Under the pieces are notes generated by a model that did no database searches, was not told the DNA's origin, and saw only the letters and a program-made list of their open reading frames with translations. From Torymus aiolomorphi (Eukaryota; Arthropoda; Insecta; Hymenoptera; Torymidae), in assembly GCA_036365515.1 (NCBI GenBank), contig CM070877.1:112546011-112610010 (forward strand): a DNA stretch of 64,000 nucleotides. The letters run 5' to 3'. Of the stretch, positions 44,525-56,471 are shown piece by piece (the first letter of the stretch is position 1; every line of letters starts with the position of its first letter). The translations under genes were made by a program, and so were the position numbers.

Positions 44525-45690
44525 ATAGGATTTATAACCATAGAGTTATAAATCCTATAGATTTCAGACAACAACTTTTTTTCTGACGGCATACGGCATA
44601 CGGCATGCAATGTGGATTCACTGTAACAGAGCTAATTTTAACCTATGTAAAAGTCCGCAAGCAATGTAAACATGCACAGCTGTCATTTCATATAAACACT
44701 GTGATATCAGCATTAGCACCTTTTCTATACAAAGTGTTGTTCTTAATTTTCATTGTTTCCAACGGCTTTTGGAGTAAACTTTAGTGTATTATAATAAGTA
44801 AAAATATTTTAAATCAGTTTTTAAAAGTTTTGAATAATACGTGTGACAGTTGAATTAATGTTTTAGAAATAGCTTTTAGTACTTGAACTTTTATTGGAAT
44901 CTTTATACTTAAAATAACAGGGATTGATACTAAAGAAAAATTAAGTCTATATTGACTATTACAAAAAACATTTAGTGTACAGATTTAAATCAACTTTTAA
45001 AGGAAGCGAAAGATATGCTATTGTGCAGAAAAATGTTATGGAACCTTCGCTTCTGCCAGAAAGCTACCATTATCAGCCATTTCCTGAATCTCACTATGAT
45101 ATAATTGACATTTTATTTTCTGAAGTAAAAACAGTTATGCACTGCAATAAATATGTATCAGTCGTATTCTCTTTATTCAGTAATAATATTATATGTGAAA
45201 AAGAATAATGAAGGACAAGTAAAGAAGTTCACCTTATCAGACATTAAAAGAAGATCAATATAGGAATGTTGCTGCTATAAACATTTTTTTCAAGCATTTG
45301 GCTATGGCGATACTGGCTTCATTCCATGCATGAAGGATTTTGGATTTCTCAACACATTCTTTATTTACCTCAGTATATGTACAAGAATCTAATATATGTG
45401 ATAAAGATTATTAAAAACATATGGATTTAAAAGCACCAAAGGATCTACATATTAAACCACTTAACAAACTTGACTGACTGATGTGGATATGACTGTTACG
45501 CGTGCTCATAGCTTACAAGTCTGATAGATCGTATACTGAGGTACCAGAATATTTGTTCTAAATGTAAAATATTTTGAGCGAAAAACAATATTTTTTTGTA
45601 TTTCAGGGCAGAGATGGAGTTAAGAAATAAAGAAGAAGAAATAAAGAAGTATTTTAGTAATTTTATCTTTAAAGCTGTTTTCTACATAAT

Positions 45691-46040
45691 GTAAAATTTT
45701 GAGCTCTGACGTCGACTCCAGATTCAGAAACTGCATATATTTTAATGGGAGAGGTCCTAAAATTTTGGTATTTTATATGTCTATTGACTGAAGAGTTTTA
45801 TGTATCCAATTTATTTGATTAAATAATTTTTTACGGTCAAAGATTGCTAAAAAATCTGAATTTCACTTAAATTTAAGATTTTTTAGCAATTTTTGACCGT
45901 AAAAAATTATTTAATCAAATAAATTGGATACGTACAACTCTTCAGTCAATAGTCATATAAAATACCAAAATTTTAGGACCTCTCCCATTAAAATATATGC
46001 AGTTCCTGAATCTGGAGCTGACGGCAGAGCAAAAATTTTG
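45691..46040. repeat. 175-bp-arm hairpin
   Basis: Two inverse copies meet near 45866, with GGGAGAGGTCCTAAAATTTT and AATCAAATAAATTGGATAC or their complements on each side. It lies inside the TTAA-flanked element. No separate duplication was assigned. Confidence 0.8.
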
Positions 46041-46206
46041 AAATGGCCATATATTTGATTAAAATCGATCAAAATTTTTTTTTTGGGTCTCATTTTATCA
46101 TAAATTGAATATATTTTTAGGATATTACTTCTAAATATTTCTAATTATGAAAATTAATTTTTTTCAGGTCATCTTATGAAGAAAATTGTAAAGTTGTCTG
46201 ACCCCC

Positions 46207-47200
<994 letters not shown>

Positions 47201-47695
47201 TGTAACGTTGCACCTCACTTTTCCCTGGCAACAACGCACAAGTTATTTATTTAGCAGGACCGGAGACTGAAGCTCCGACGGCTGCGGAGTCGGTGGGAGG
47301 CCAACTCATGTGCTGAGAGGAAAGGCGGAAAAAAGGGTGCACACAAGTACTCACTTCTCGTTCACAAATACTATTTCTTTATTTATCCTTTTAACATATA
47401 AACCTGACAATTCACTTCCGATGATTTGAGTACCCGGCGAACCGCACCGGTAATGATAGCGATACGCGCACTACATGTCAACGCCGCAGCGTGACCTCGC
47501 AATCAGGGTTTTCTCGGCCCCGCACTCTAAGTCGAGGGTGATCGCCGTGCGCTGCCGATTTCTCGGCGCTCAACGGCGATACAAACCCTCGCTCTCACTA
47601 TCGCACGCGCGCGCTGGCCAACGCAAGGCCGAAACCACGGCTACTCGCCTTGCTCGCCGAAGAGTCGTGCTCGCTGCTCCCTGCGGTGCTGTTGG

Positions 47696-50502
47696 TAGGG
47701 CTGCCACCTTACCGGAATCCTGCCGGCTAGGCCGGAAATTTGATGTTTAGGCCGGTTGCCGGAATTGATCTCCGACCGGCCTATCAAAAGCCGGAAATCA
47801 GAGGGTCATTCAAATTTGAAGAATGAAAATATTTTATGTTACTGAAAGTCGTAAATAATAACCATAAATTTAATTAATAAATGTATATTTATTACGTTAT
47901 TTATTTATTTATAAAAAATACAATTTATTATCTACAATATAATTAATAATTTGTAATGTAGATGCTCTAACGGCATGAATATAGCGCACGTCTTCAAACC
48001 CAAGTAGGCGGGGGATATGAAGTCCACGCATATAAGAGAGTCCTATGAAAAAATAATCCAAACGATTATTTAAACAATTTTTAAACCCAAGTAGGCGGGG
48101 TACATGAGGTCCACGCATGTAAGGGGTCGTGTAGACATGAGAAAATAAGAAAAAGGATAATTTAACTAATTTTTAAACCCAAGTAGGCGGGGGATATGAG
48201 GTCCACGCATATAAGGGAGTCATGTAGATATGAAAAAATAAACAAAACGATTATTTAAACAATTTTTAAACCTTATTTTTGCTTATTATTGCACATCTAC
48301 GTAATTCCCTAATAAGCGTGGACCTCGCGTCCCCCGGCTACTTGGGTTTAAAAATTATTTAAAGAATCGTTTGCTTATTTTTTCATGTCTACATGACTCC
48401 CTTACATGCGTGGATCTCATATCTAGGGTTGCCACATTTTCAATAAAAAAATAACGTATTTTTATTTTCCCCATGTAAAAAGAAAACGTACATTGATATA
48501 AAGAACGTACATACGTACTTCATGTACTGCAAGTGATTTAACTTTCGTTACAAACTTCCCATACTAGGTATAAGTTTATAATCTGATGCTAAGAATTAGA
48601 AACAATGCTTGTAGGCTATGCAGTACTAAATTTTTTTATTAAGTATTTTTTAAATTGTATTACATTTAAATTATTTACAAGAAAACTAGTAGGCGGGGAT
48701 GCGAGTTCTACGCGTGTATGGGAGCGCGTCAGACGTGCATTCATGGCAAAATAATTATTTGAATAATTCTTAACCCCAAACAGGCGGGGGATGCAAGTTC
48801 CACCCGCATACGGGAGCGCATCAGACGTGCATACATGGCAAAATAATTATTTGAATAATTCTTAACCCCAAGTAGGCGGAGGAAGCGAGTTCTACGCGTA
48901 TACGGGAGCGCGTCGGACGTGCATACATGGCAAAATAATTACTTAAGTAATTCTTAAACCCAAGTAGGCGGGAGATGCAAGTTGTTAGACTTGTAAAAAC
49001 GATTTTAAAACGTTTACACAGTACGAAATAAAGTATGAAATTTTAAATATTGGGAGTGAAAATTAATGATCGAGGAAGCTACGTGTCAATCAATTAACAG
49101 CGGTTTTTTGACTTGAATACACGTCTGACACGCTCCCGTATACGCTTCGAACTCGCGCCGCCGCCTGCTTGGGGTAAAGAATAATTAAAATAATTATTTT
49201 GCCATGTATGCACGTCTAACGCGCTCCCGTATACGCGTGGAACTCGCATCACCCGCCAGTTTGGGGTTAAGAATTATTCAAAATTTTATTTTGCCATGTA
49301 TGCACATCTGATGCGCTCCTGAATATGCGTAGATCTCGCATCCCCCGCCTGTTTGGGGTTAAGAATTATTCAAATAATTATTTTGCCATGTATAAACGTA
49401 TGACGCTGTCCCATATACGCGTGGAACTAGCATCCCCCGCCTACTTGGGGTTAGGAATTATTTAAATAATTATTTTGCCACGTATACACGTTTGTCGCGC
49501 TCCCGTATACACGTAGAACTCGCTTCCCCCGCCTATTTGCGGTTAATAATTATTAAAATAATTATTTTGCCATGTATAAACGTCTGACGCTCTCCCATAT
49601 ACGCGTGGAACTCGCATCCCTCGCTTACTTGGGGTTAGGAATTATTTAAATAATTATTTTGCCTTGTATGCACGTCTGACGCGCTCCCGTATACGCGTAA
49701 AATTTGCTTCCCCCGCCTACTTGGGGTTAATAATTATTAAATAATTATTTTGCTATGTATACACGTCTGAAGCGCTCCCGTATACGCGTAAAACTCGCAT
49801 CCCCCTCCTACTTGGGATTAGGAATTGTTTAATTATTTTGTCTTGTATGTACGTCTGACGCGCTCCCGTATATCCGTAGAACTCGCATCCCCCGCCTGCG
49901 AAATGCCAAGTTGCTCCGTTGCTCGCGCAAACTTTTCTAACAATAAGAAAAAGGAATGGAAAAGAAGTAAGTATGGTATTATACCTTGAACTCTGAAAAT
50001 GTTGCAAACTTGTGACGGTATTATACTAACAATAAGTATTATACAATAATACTCGCATCTATGATACCGAGGTACTACACGCGCCCAACCGTGCTAAGAC
50101 CAGAAAGAGAACGTTTTGTTAGAAAAGCTGAAAATAACGTACATTTGCGTACGTTATGTTTCTTTAAAAGTTTAACGTACATTAATCCAAAATAACGTAC
50201 AATACTTTATATTAATGTACGGGTGGCAATTGACTCATATCCCTCGGCTACTTGGATTTAAAAATTGTTTAAATAATCGTTTTGTTTATCTTTTCATGTC
50301 TACAATGACTCCCTTATATGCGTGGACTTCATATCCCTCGCCTACTTGGGTTTCAAAATGGTTTAAATAATTGTCTTGCATATTGTTTCACGTCTACGTA
50401 ATTCCTTAATATGCGTGAATCTCATATCCCCCGCCTACTCGCCTCCCCCCACCCCGGTCATCGGTCGGCCGGAAACTTCAAATGTAAAAGGTGGCAGCCC
50501 TA
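47696..50502. mobile_element. hAT-like non-autonomous element, 2.8 kb
   Basis: Ends TAGGGCTGCCACCTT / complement, flanked by the 8-bp duplication GCTGTTGG (47688-47695 and 50503-50510). These ends and this duplication length fit hAT. The interior is mostly a 91-bp tandem repeat in two opposing blocks. No transposase frame is recognised. Confidence 0.85.
47990..50440. repeat. 91-bp repeat in two opposing blocks
   Basis: The unit core CCCAAGTAGGCGGG with an AATTATTT(A)AATAATT segment and a GCGCTCCCGTATACGCG-type segment. Units in one orientation lie near 47998, 48089, 48178, 48685, 48776, 48869 and 48959. The opposite orientation runs near 49163, 49256, 49345, 49437, 49528, 49622, 49713 and 49804. 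The switch point is about 49,000-49,140, and a few inverse units also lie at 48300-48420. Confidence 0.85.
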
Positions 50503-50609
50503 GCTGTTGGCCGATGATGAACGTGCAGCGGTGATGCAGGAGGCAGCTGACTAAAGGCGGAGGAGAGCACCTCTCTCTCTCCGCACCAGCAGCTTCTCAA
50601 GTGCTTCTC

Positions 50610-50694
<85 letters not shown>

Positions 50695-50993
50695 TGGTCG
50701 GCGCGAGGGGAACTTCGCGTGCGCGCACTTCGACTAATCACTTGGTACTCACTGCCCGCGGCTCCTTTTCTCGCCGCGGCAGCCGTGCTCCTTCGGCCGC
50801 TCTCTCCCTCTCCAGCGCCCTTCATGTATGTGTGTCTTCTCTCACACCTCGCATCGTTGTCGAATCCTCAAAACAAGAGAGCCCGTGTAAATATATGAAC
50901 ATTTACTTGTGTGTACACGGGCTCTGGCCAGCGCGGGCAACGAGGAATGCGAGGCGACGAGGGCAACAGCTATAATGCGTGCTCCTCGTCACA

Positions 50994-51545
50994 GTATGTG
51001 AATTATTTATAAACATTAATAAACTCCTATCAGTCATACTTTATGCAATACACATGCTGAGATTTTATACATATTAAACTGAAATAAATGGAAATTGTGT
51101 TTAGGTCTACAGCTCGCGCACGGCTAAGTCCACTGGTGCTGTCAATTAAAATTTTTATAAATAATTTACTCCCAGCGTCCACCCCGTGAGCACATTTTCT
51201 TCGGAAGATTACTGAGATTTAAAATACACATCTTATGAAAAAAGGGTGGGCATCGAAAAGACTAACGGCACTATATACGCACTCCAGATGTGAAAAAGGA
51301 ACAACTCTTCGTCAAACTTGCACGCGCACGTATACGTGCATGGATCAGCGTCGTAAAAATATTCCCCTATTGACACATGAAACACACTCGAGATAAAAAC
51401 TATACATCCTGTTGTGTCGGGCCAACCGAGTTTACAGTTCAGTATGCTATAGCCGAAATATACTTACTGAGTTAGTCACATCATACATGCAAGCCACCTC
51501 GAAAATTCTCTCTCTCTCTTTCGCTCTCTCTGTCTCTCTCTCTTT

Positions 51546-51609
<64 letters not shown>

Positions 51610-52553
51610 CTCGCTCTTTCTCTCACTCGCTCTCTCGCGATAAATATCTTACTAGCGACGATAGACTAATGCCCGCAAAATACTCATACCAGAAGGCACG
51701 TTTCAACCTGCACAGCATGCGATGACGTCGCCCGTGTCGGGGTTGCTGGCAAGAGTAAAATACTTTTCGTCTTGCCTCCTTTGTATGGGCCACTTCAATA
51801 AGTATTATATCTAGGGTTTCCATCGACGCCGTCACTCTTATCGTTTGTATATGCAGTTAACCAAAACAGTATTTCGATTTACCGGGTAAAATTCTATGAT
51901 ATACTATTAAGTTTTGTGAGTCATTGTCAGGAAACGATTGCAAGGAGAACGCAATTGAAATACTCTAGAGTTCTTAGAATTAATAGCGATAAGGCAACTA
52001 CGAATATCGGAACAACGAAGAGATGCGATAGTTCAGCATGCTATAGCCGAAATACACTTACTGAGTTAGAGCCACATCAAAATGCGGGCCACCTCGAAAA
52101 AATAAACGCGCGGTAAATATCTTACCAGCGACGATAGACTAATGCCCGCGAAAGTCAGCTCATCAACGCGGTAAATATACTTACACGCGGTGTATGCTAA
52201 TGACCGCGGAAATCAGCTAGCCACCGCGGTAATTTGCTCATCTCCGCGCGAATCAGCTCATCCCCGCGGTCGTCCAGCTTGTCACCGCAGTAAGATGCTA
52301 GTCCCCGCGCGCGCGCCGCCGCCGCCGCCGCCGCCGCCCGCCGCCCGCCGACGGGTAAAAATCATGCAAAAATGTGATAATAAAATACGGATAATTTTTA
52401 TTTGATGACGTCATTACAAATGGAAGGGTAGAAGCTTCTCGAAAGTGGGCGGAGATTCACCTGCCCGTCTCAACCTATCAGAACGCTACACAGGTCGTCC
52501 GATGGCCGAGTGGTGGGGGGGGGGGCGGGCAGAACCGGCCTAGTTATACTCCT
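50994..52553. repeat. Outer part of the right arm
   Basis: Complement of 37760-39290: CT tract (about 51505-51640), phased CGCG modules (52120-52315), CCG tract, heat-shock element, CRE, G-run and terminus. CGG/CG tract lengths differ from the left arm, so the arms have drifted independently at microsatellites. Confidence 0.93.
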
Positions 52554-52559
52554 TTAAAT

Positions 52560-52668
52560 ATTTTTAGAAAATTATAATGTAAATTAATTAATAAGATGTA
52601 GAATACGTAATTAATAAATATTAATAAATTATATTAATTATTTCATCTCCATAGTATGGGATGCCTTA
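52560..52668. other. Short AT-rich gap
   Basis: AT-rich sequence between the giant element's right duplication and the next palindrome. Nothing recognised. Confidence 0.5.
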
Positions 52669-52995
52669 TACCGACAGAGTTCGCTTCCGTACCGACCACA
52701 ATGTTTGTAATTAAATATTAATTGTTACAAGCTTTTTCTTGAATTCTAAGAGTCGATACACAAAGGCAAACTTATTATTTAATTCCCGGTCCAATTTTAG
52801 ATATCTAATGGAAAATAAAGACGAAATTTGGAAAGCCGCAAGATGTCGTATTTAGGGGTTATTATGATATTTTTTGACGTTACGATTTTTCAAATTTCGT
52901 CTTTATACTCGACTCATAGAATTCAAGAAAAAGCTTATAACAATTAATATTTAATTAAAAAGATTGTGATCGGTACGGTAGAGATCTCTGTCGGT
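52669..52995. mobile_element. 327-bp palindromic MITE, TACCGACAGAG ends
   Basis: Arms of about 88 bp (52669-52760 and 52906-52995) contain CCGTACCGACCACAATGTTT or a close complement and CTTTTTCTTGAATTCTA. The centre has a second small inversion around CGAAATTTGGAAA/TTTCAAATTTCG. The duplication was not resolved. Confidence 0.75.
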
Positions 52996-53132
52996 ATTCG
53001 CATATCTGAATTAAAAACATGCGCCCAACCATCTGCGCATGCGCACCACCACATTCATCAGTATTGTCTGTGTCATTTACTAAGCTGTGTCACTGAATTT
53101 TGTCTCGCTCGACACGCTAATGGAATAACCCT
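52996..53132. repeat. Small shared element, second copy
   Basis: Inverse of 36155-36240: ends at ACACGCTAATGGAATAACCC and contains TGCGCATGCGCA and AAAAACATGC. Two copies define it as a dispersed repeat. Confidence 0.6.
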
Positions 53133-53264
53133 CCTGATTCTAAATTTGTCTCGACGTCGAGACACACAAAACCGAGAACTATTTGTCTCGGCGAGTGCAA
53201 CTCCGAGAACTATTTGTCTCGGCGAGTGCAACCCCGAGAACTATTTGTCTCGGCGAGTGCAACT

Positions 53265-53511
53265 CCGAGACACAATACGAGTCGGCTTCGGACTGTGTCG
53301 GTACAGTAGTGTCGGTTGGTCAACGGCGCTTGCGCGGCCAATGTTTTTATTCTGATTTACTTCCCAGACTGGCGCTACGCGTACGATCCGCGGATGCGCA
53401 GCGCCAGTCTGGGAAGTAAATCAGAATAAAAACATTGGCCGCGCAAGCGCCGTTGACCAACCGATACTACTGTACCGACACAGCCCGAAGCCGACTCGTA
53501 TTGTGTCTCGG
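53265..53511. mobile_element. Hairpin with 115-bp arms
   Basis: CCGAGACACAATACGAGTCG on the left and its complement on the right. Arms run through GGCGCTTGCGCGGCCAATG to a short loop near 53392 (CGTACGATCCGCGG). Few mismatches are seen. Confidence 0.8.
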
Positions 53512-53790
53512 GGGCCTGATTCCGTACTAAAAATGTGTCGTGCGACACAGCGACACAGCGACTTATCCGACATAGCGAAACACGTGCTTGCTTCTTTCAT
53601 TGGTCGGCAGATAGAGGCGGGGCCCGCTTCAACCAATGAGAGAACGAGCGCGTGCGTATGCTGTATCGCACGAGTCGCTGTGTCAGATAAGTCGCTGTGT
53701 CGCGCGACTTACAGCTATGTCGATGTGTCTCTAAGTTTTTTTTTATGTTGGATCATAAACACAAGGGTTTAAACATCGACATAGCTGTAA

Positions 53791-54071
53791 GGGTAAGTCC
53801 AGAATAGATGCGTATGTGCGTTTGAGTTCATGCGCTTGCGTTCATGCAGCTACTTCGAGCAGAAGTCAGGAGGGTGTACTCTAGCTAGTGCCAACTGCGG
53901 GAAAAAAACTGCAAAAATCAAATGGTATCTCGCTATAATGTACTTGGCGCATTTTCTTTTCCCGCAGTTGGCACTAGCTAGAGTACACCCTCCTGACTTC
54001 TGCTCGAAGTAGCTGCATGAACGTAAACGCATGAACGCAAACGCACGTACGCATCTATTCTGGACTTACCC
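53791..54071. mobile_element. 281-bp GGGTAAGTCCAGAATAG MITE
   Basis: Ends GGGTAAGTCCAGAATAGATG / complement, flanked by TAA (53788-53790 and 54072-54074). Arms of about 110 bp (CAGGAGGGTGTACTCTAGCT) and a 55-bp loop. The host reads GCTGTAAGTCGCG without it, as the other arm shows near 53702-53715. It fits the TWA-flanked group. Confidence 0.87.
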
Positions 54072-54246
54072 TAAGTCGCGCGACACAGCGACTCGTGCGA
54101 TACAGCATACGCACGCGCTCGTTCTCTCATTGGTTGAAGCGGGCCCCGCCCCTCTCCGCCGACCAATGAGAGAAGCAAGCGCGTGTGTCGCTTTGTCGGA
54201 TAAGTCGCTGTGTCGCTGTGTCGCACGACACATTTTTAGTACGGAA

Positions 54247-55040
54247 CCCTATAGCACCCAATATTGGAGCAACATTGCTCCAATATTGCTTTGTCATATT
54301 CCCCATATTCGCCAATATTCCCTCAACACTTTTATATACGGATGCTATATGGGAGCAATGTTGCTGCAATCCGTGATTTCCGTTTCACCATTGCTTTTTT
54401 AAAATGATGAGTCAGGCTCTCTGTTATAGCAATATTGCAGCAATATTGAGCCAATATTTCTCAACACGAAAGGAATATTATTTTTAAAATTATATTTTTA
54501 TGCTGGTTTTTCTGATGACTTTGCAATATTACAAGAATATTTGTACAATATATATGAACACTGGAAGAATGTTCCCGTTTGTCCACTGATTGTTGGAGCA
54601 ATTTTGCCTCAATATTGCTTTGACATATTCGCGTCATTCCCCTTAAGGGGAAATTCACTAATGTATTTTGGAAATTGAGGCAATATTGCTCCAACAATCA
54701 GTGGCTAAACGGGAACATTCTTCCAGTATTTATATATATTGTACAAATATTCTTGCAATATTGCTAAATCATCAGAAAAATCAGCAGAAAAATATAATTA
54801 TAAAATTAATATTCCTTTCGTGATGCTAAATATTGGCTAAATATTGCTGCAATGTTGCTATGACAGAGAGCTTGACCCATCATTTTAAAAAAGCAATGGT
54901 GAAACGGAAATCACGAATTGCAGCAACATTGCTCCCATATAGCATCCATATATAAAAGTGTTGAGGGAATATTGGCGAATATGGGGAATATGACAAAGCA
55001 ATGTTGGAGCAATGTTGCTCCAATATTGGGTGCTATAGGG
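54247..55040. mobile_element. 794-bp fully palindromic element rich in GCAATATTG
   Basis: Ends CCCTATAGCACCCAATATTG / complement, flanked by GGAA (54243-54246 and 55041-55044). The two halves mirror each other around about 54,645. (G)CAATATTG(C) words recur many times in both orientations. No protein is encoded. Confidence 0.85.
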
Positions 55041-55285
55041 GGAATCAGGCTCCGGATTTGCACTCGCCGAGACAAATAGTTCTCGGAGTCACACTCGCCG
55101 AGACAAATTGTTCTCGGAGTTGCACTCGCCGAGACAAATTGTTCTCGGAGTTGGACTCGCCGAGACAAATAGTTCTCGGGGTTGCACTCGCCGAGACAAA
55201 TAGTTCTCGAAGTTGCATTCGCCGAGACAAATAGTTCTCGGTTTTGTGTGTCTCGACGTCGAGACACATTTAGAATCAGGCCCCA

Positions 55286-55443
55286 GTGGACAGTGATTCG
55301 CGTGGAACATGCCTCCTCAGTTTTAAAATCCTAGAATCCCATTGGACAATTCCAGTGTAAGGTTAATGGTTACACCCGAATTGGCTAATGGGATTGTAGG
55401 ATTTTGAAACTGAGGGGGCACGTTCCACGCGAATCAATGTCCA
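55286..55443. mobile_element. 158-bp palindromic MITE, second member of the 32378-32509 family
   Basis: Ends GTGGACAGTGATTCGCGTGG / complement with mismatches. Inner arms CTCAGTTTTAAAATCCTAGA, centre AAGGTTAATGGTTACAC shared with the first member. Confidence 0.78.
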
Positions 55444-55875
55444 TCAGGTGTACATATAAATACAAAATAGTAACAGCTGTATCATATGATTATAATAAAT
55501 TACAGTCTGTCTTCAATATATGTTTGATACCATTGTTGGATTATAATATATGATAACGAATTACGCTCGAAGGAAATATTTTGTTCTCCGATACCTATCT
55601 ACTAAATATATAGTCAGTGGTATAAAAAAAGTGTGTTTCAAACTTTCACTGTGTTTTTCTTCTTACTTCGAATATAAATTTAGTAAATATCGAATAATGA
55701 ATAAAATTTTTTTCATCAATGTCCATCATTCTATCATCCATACCATCATTCGAAGATAGGCCGTAAACCTATATACATTCATTGTAAATTTTTTGCGACA
55801 TTAACGGGGTGCCATAGCCCCACCATTACCGACCGAGCAATTAGCACAGTTTCAAGCTTATTAAAAATGAAATAC
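55444..55875. other. No feature recognised
   Basis: AT-rich intergenic sequence between the MITE cluster and Hira. Confidence 0.5.
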
Positions 55876-56101
55876 ATCACAAAAAATCAAGAGAACACTT
55901 CGCTGCAGTTTTGAACGATCTATCACCCAGTACAAGTTTGAAGTCGAAATATAAAGTGGTTTTTGCAAAAACTTTGAACAAAACAAAATTCGGTTTCTTT
56001 CAAAGTTTTTGCAAAAACCACTTGATATTTCGACTTCAAACTTGTACTGGGTGATAGATCGTTCAAAACTGCAGCGAAGTGTTCTCTTGATTTTTTGTGA
56101 T
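55876..56101. mobile_element. 226-bp hairpin 370 bp upstream of the Hira start codon
   Basis: Arms of about 100 bp (55876-55975 and 56000-56101) containing AAAAATCAAGAGAACACTTC, CCCAGTACAAGTTTGAAGTC or their complements, and a short loop. A MITE-like element; duplication not resolved. Confidence 0.8.
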
Positions 56102-56471
56102 CTGCGAACTTAAAGTACTATTTCGTACACTTATACATACGGGCGAGAGCGTATTGGTATAAATATTGCAAATTCGCGAATAGCAGCGATGTCCGATGTG
56201 GCAGTGAGCCGAAGGATTTTGGTATGGCAACGCTGTTCACGGAATTCGCAAATTGTTCGCGTGCGGTCGTCGTCTCGCATATCGTGTCGTATGTGACGCT
56301 TTGCGGGTGCGTGGTTCGTATGTGGCGGTGTGTACTGTATACCTGTACCGAAATGCCGCAAAGCATTTTGAATGAAAAATCAGCAGTATGATGCTTCTTG
56401 ATGTGTTTCCTGATCGGCTTAATGCGGAAGGTGCTATTTTAAAAAGATACTGAATTTATTTGTACATAAAT
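56102..56471 (+). promoter_or_regulatory. Hira upstream region and 5' UTR
   Basis: A GC-richer stretch (about 56140-56350, with several CpG sites) between a MITE hairpin and the Hira ATG. No TATA box at a convincing place; a dispersed promoter is likely. The transcription start cannot be set from sequence alone. Short minus-strand frames here are not supported. Confidence 0.45.

Larger units (their letters stand above)
44013..44623. mobile_element. Palindromic MITE, CAGTGAATCCACATTGC ends, split by nested elements
   Basis: Ends CAGTGAATCCACATTGCATG / complement, flanked by TAA (44010-44012 and 44624-44626). The arms contain three to four copies of GTATGCC and then TTATAACTCTATGGTTA. After removing the nested insertion the arms fold into a nearly complete hairpin of about 203 bp. 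The terminus belongs to the shared TWA-flanked consensus of this window. Confidence 0.85.
43485..46206. mobile_element. TTAA-flanked element (piggyBac-like target), 2.7 kb
   Basis: Inserted in the right arm exactly between CGCTTAA and TGCTAATAT, which are contiguous in the left arm (near 40215), so the ends are certain. TTAA flanks it (43481-43484 and 46207-46210). Ends are GGGGGTCGGGCACCTTT and the complement of GGGGGTCAGACAACTTT. TTAA duplication is the piggyBac hallmark. No transposase is recognised; small frames such as 44975-45208 do not match anything I know. It hosts three further nested MITEs. Confidence 0.85.
47201..50993 (-). mobile_element. Solo LTR (about 980 bp) split by a hAT-like element
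   Basis: Inserted at a point where the left arm reads GTGTGTATGTGAATT continuously, with the 4-bp duplication GTAT (47197-47200 and 50994-50997). On the minus strand it starts TGTGACGAGGAGCACGC and ends AACGTTACA, a TG...CA pair. An AATAAA lies on the minus strand (plus about 47375) near the downstream end. No internal retroelement genes are present, so the internal part was probably lost by LTR recombination. The nested element is 47696-50502. Confidence 0.75.
53514..55053. mobile_element. GCCTGATTCCGTACTAAAAA palindrome, split twice
   Basis: Arms about 53514-53750 and 53772-53790 plus 54072-54246 and 55041-55053. They contain GTCGTGCGACACAGCGACAC and the CATTGGTCGGC module. Removing the TAA-flanked element (53791-54071) and the GGAA-flanked element (54247-55040) restores continuous complementarity, which shows both are later insertions. 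Confidence 0.75.
53133..55282. mobile_element. Outermost of a set of nested palindromes
   Basis: Left and right ends CCTGATTCTAAATTTGTCTC / complement, both with CTCGACGTCGAG next to them. Inside, the left side has three units and the right side six units of a 31-bp tandem repeat (GAACTATTTGTCTCGGCGAG core; 53172-53264 and about 55058-55244), in inverse orientation. Further palindromes at 53265-53511, 53514-55053, 53791-54071 and 54247-55040 lie within it. Confidence 0.7.

Noticed and set aside
44975..45208. 77-codon frame as a possible transposase piece in the TTAA-flanked element
   Set aside because: No piggyBac or other DDE motif; surrounding frames are closed.
53183..55310. Open frames with repeated peptide around the 31-bp units
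   Set aside because: The unit length is not divisible by three and frames appear on both strands.
56118..56366. Minus-strand gene upstream of Hira
   Set aside because: Overlapping frames in different phases in a promoter-like GC patch, no homology or splice support.
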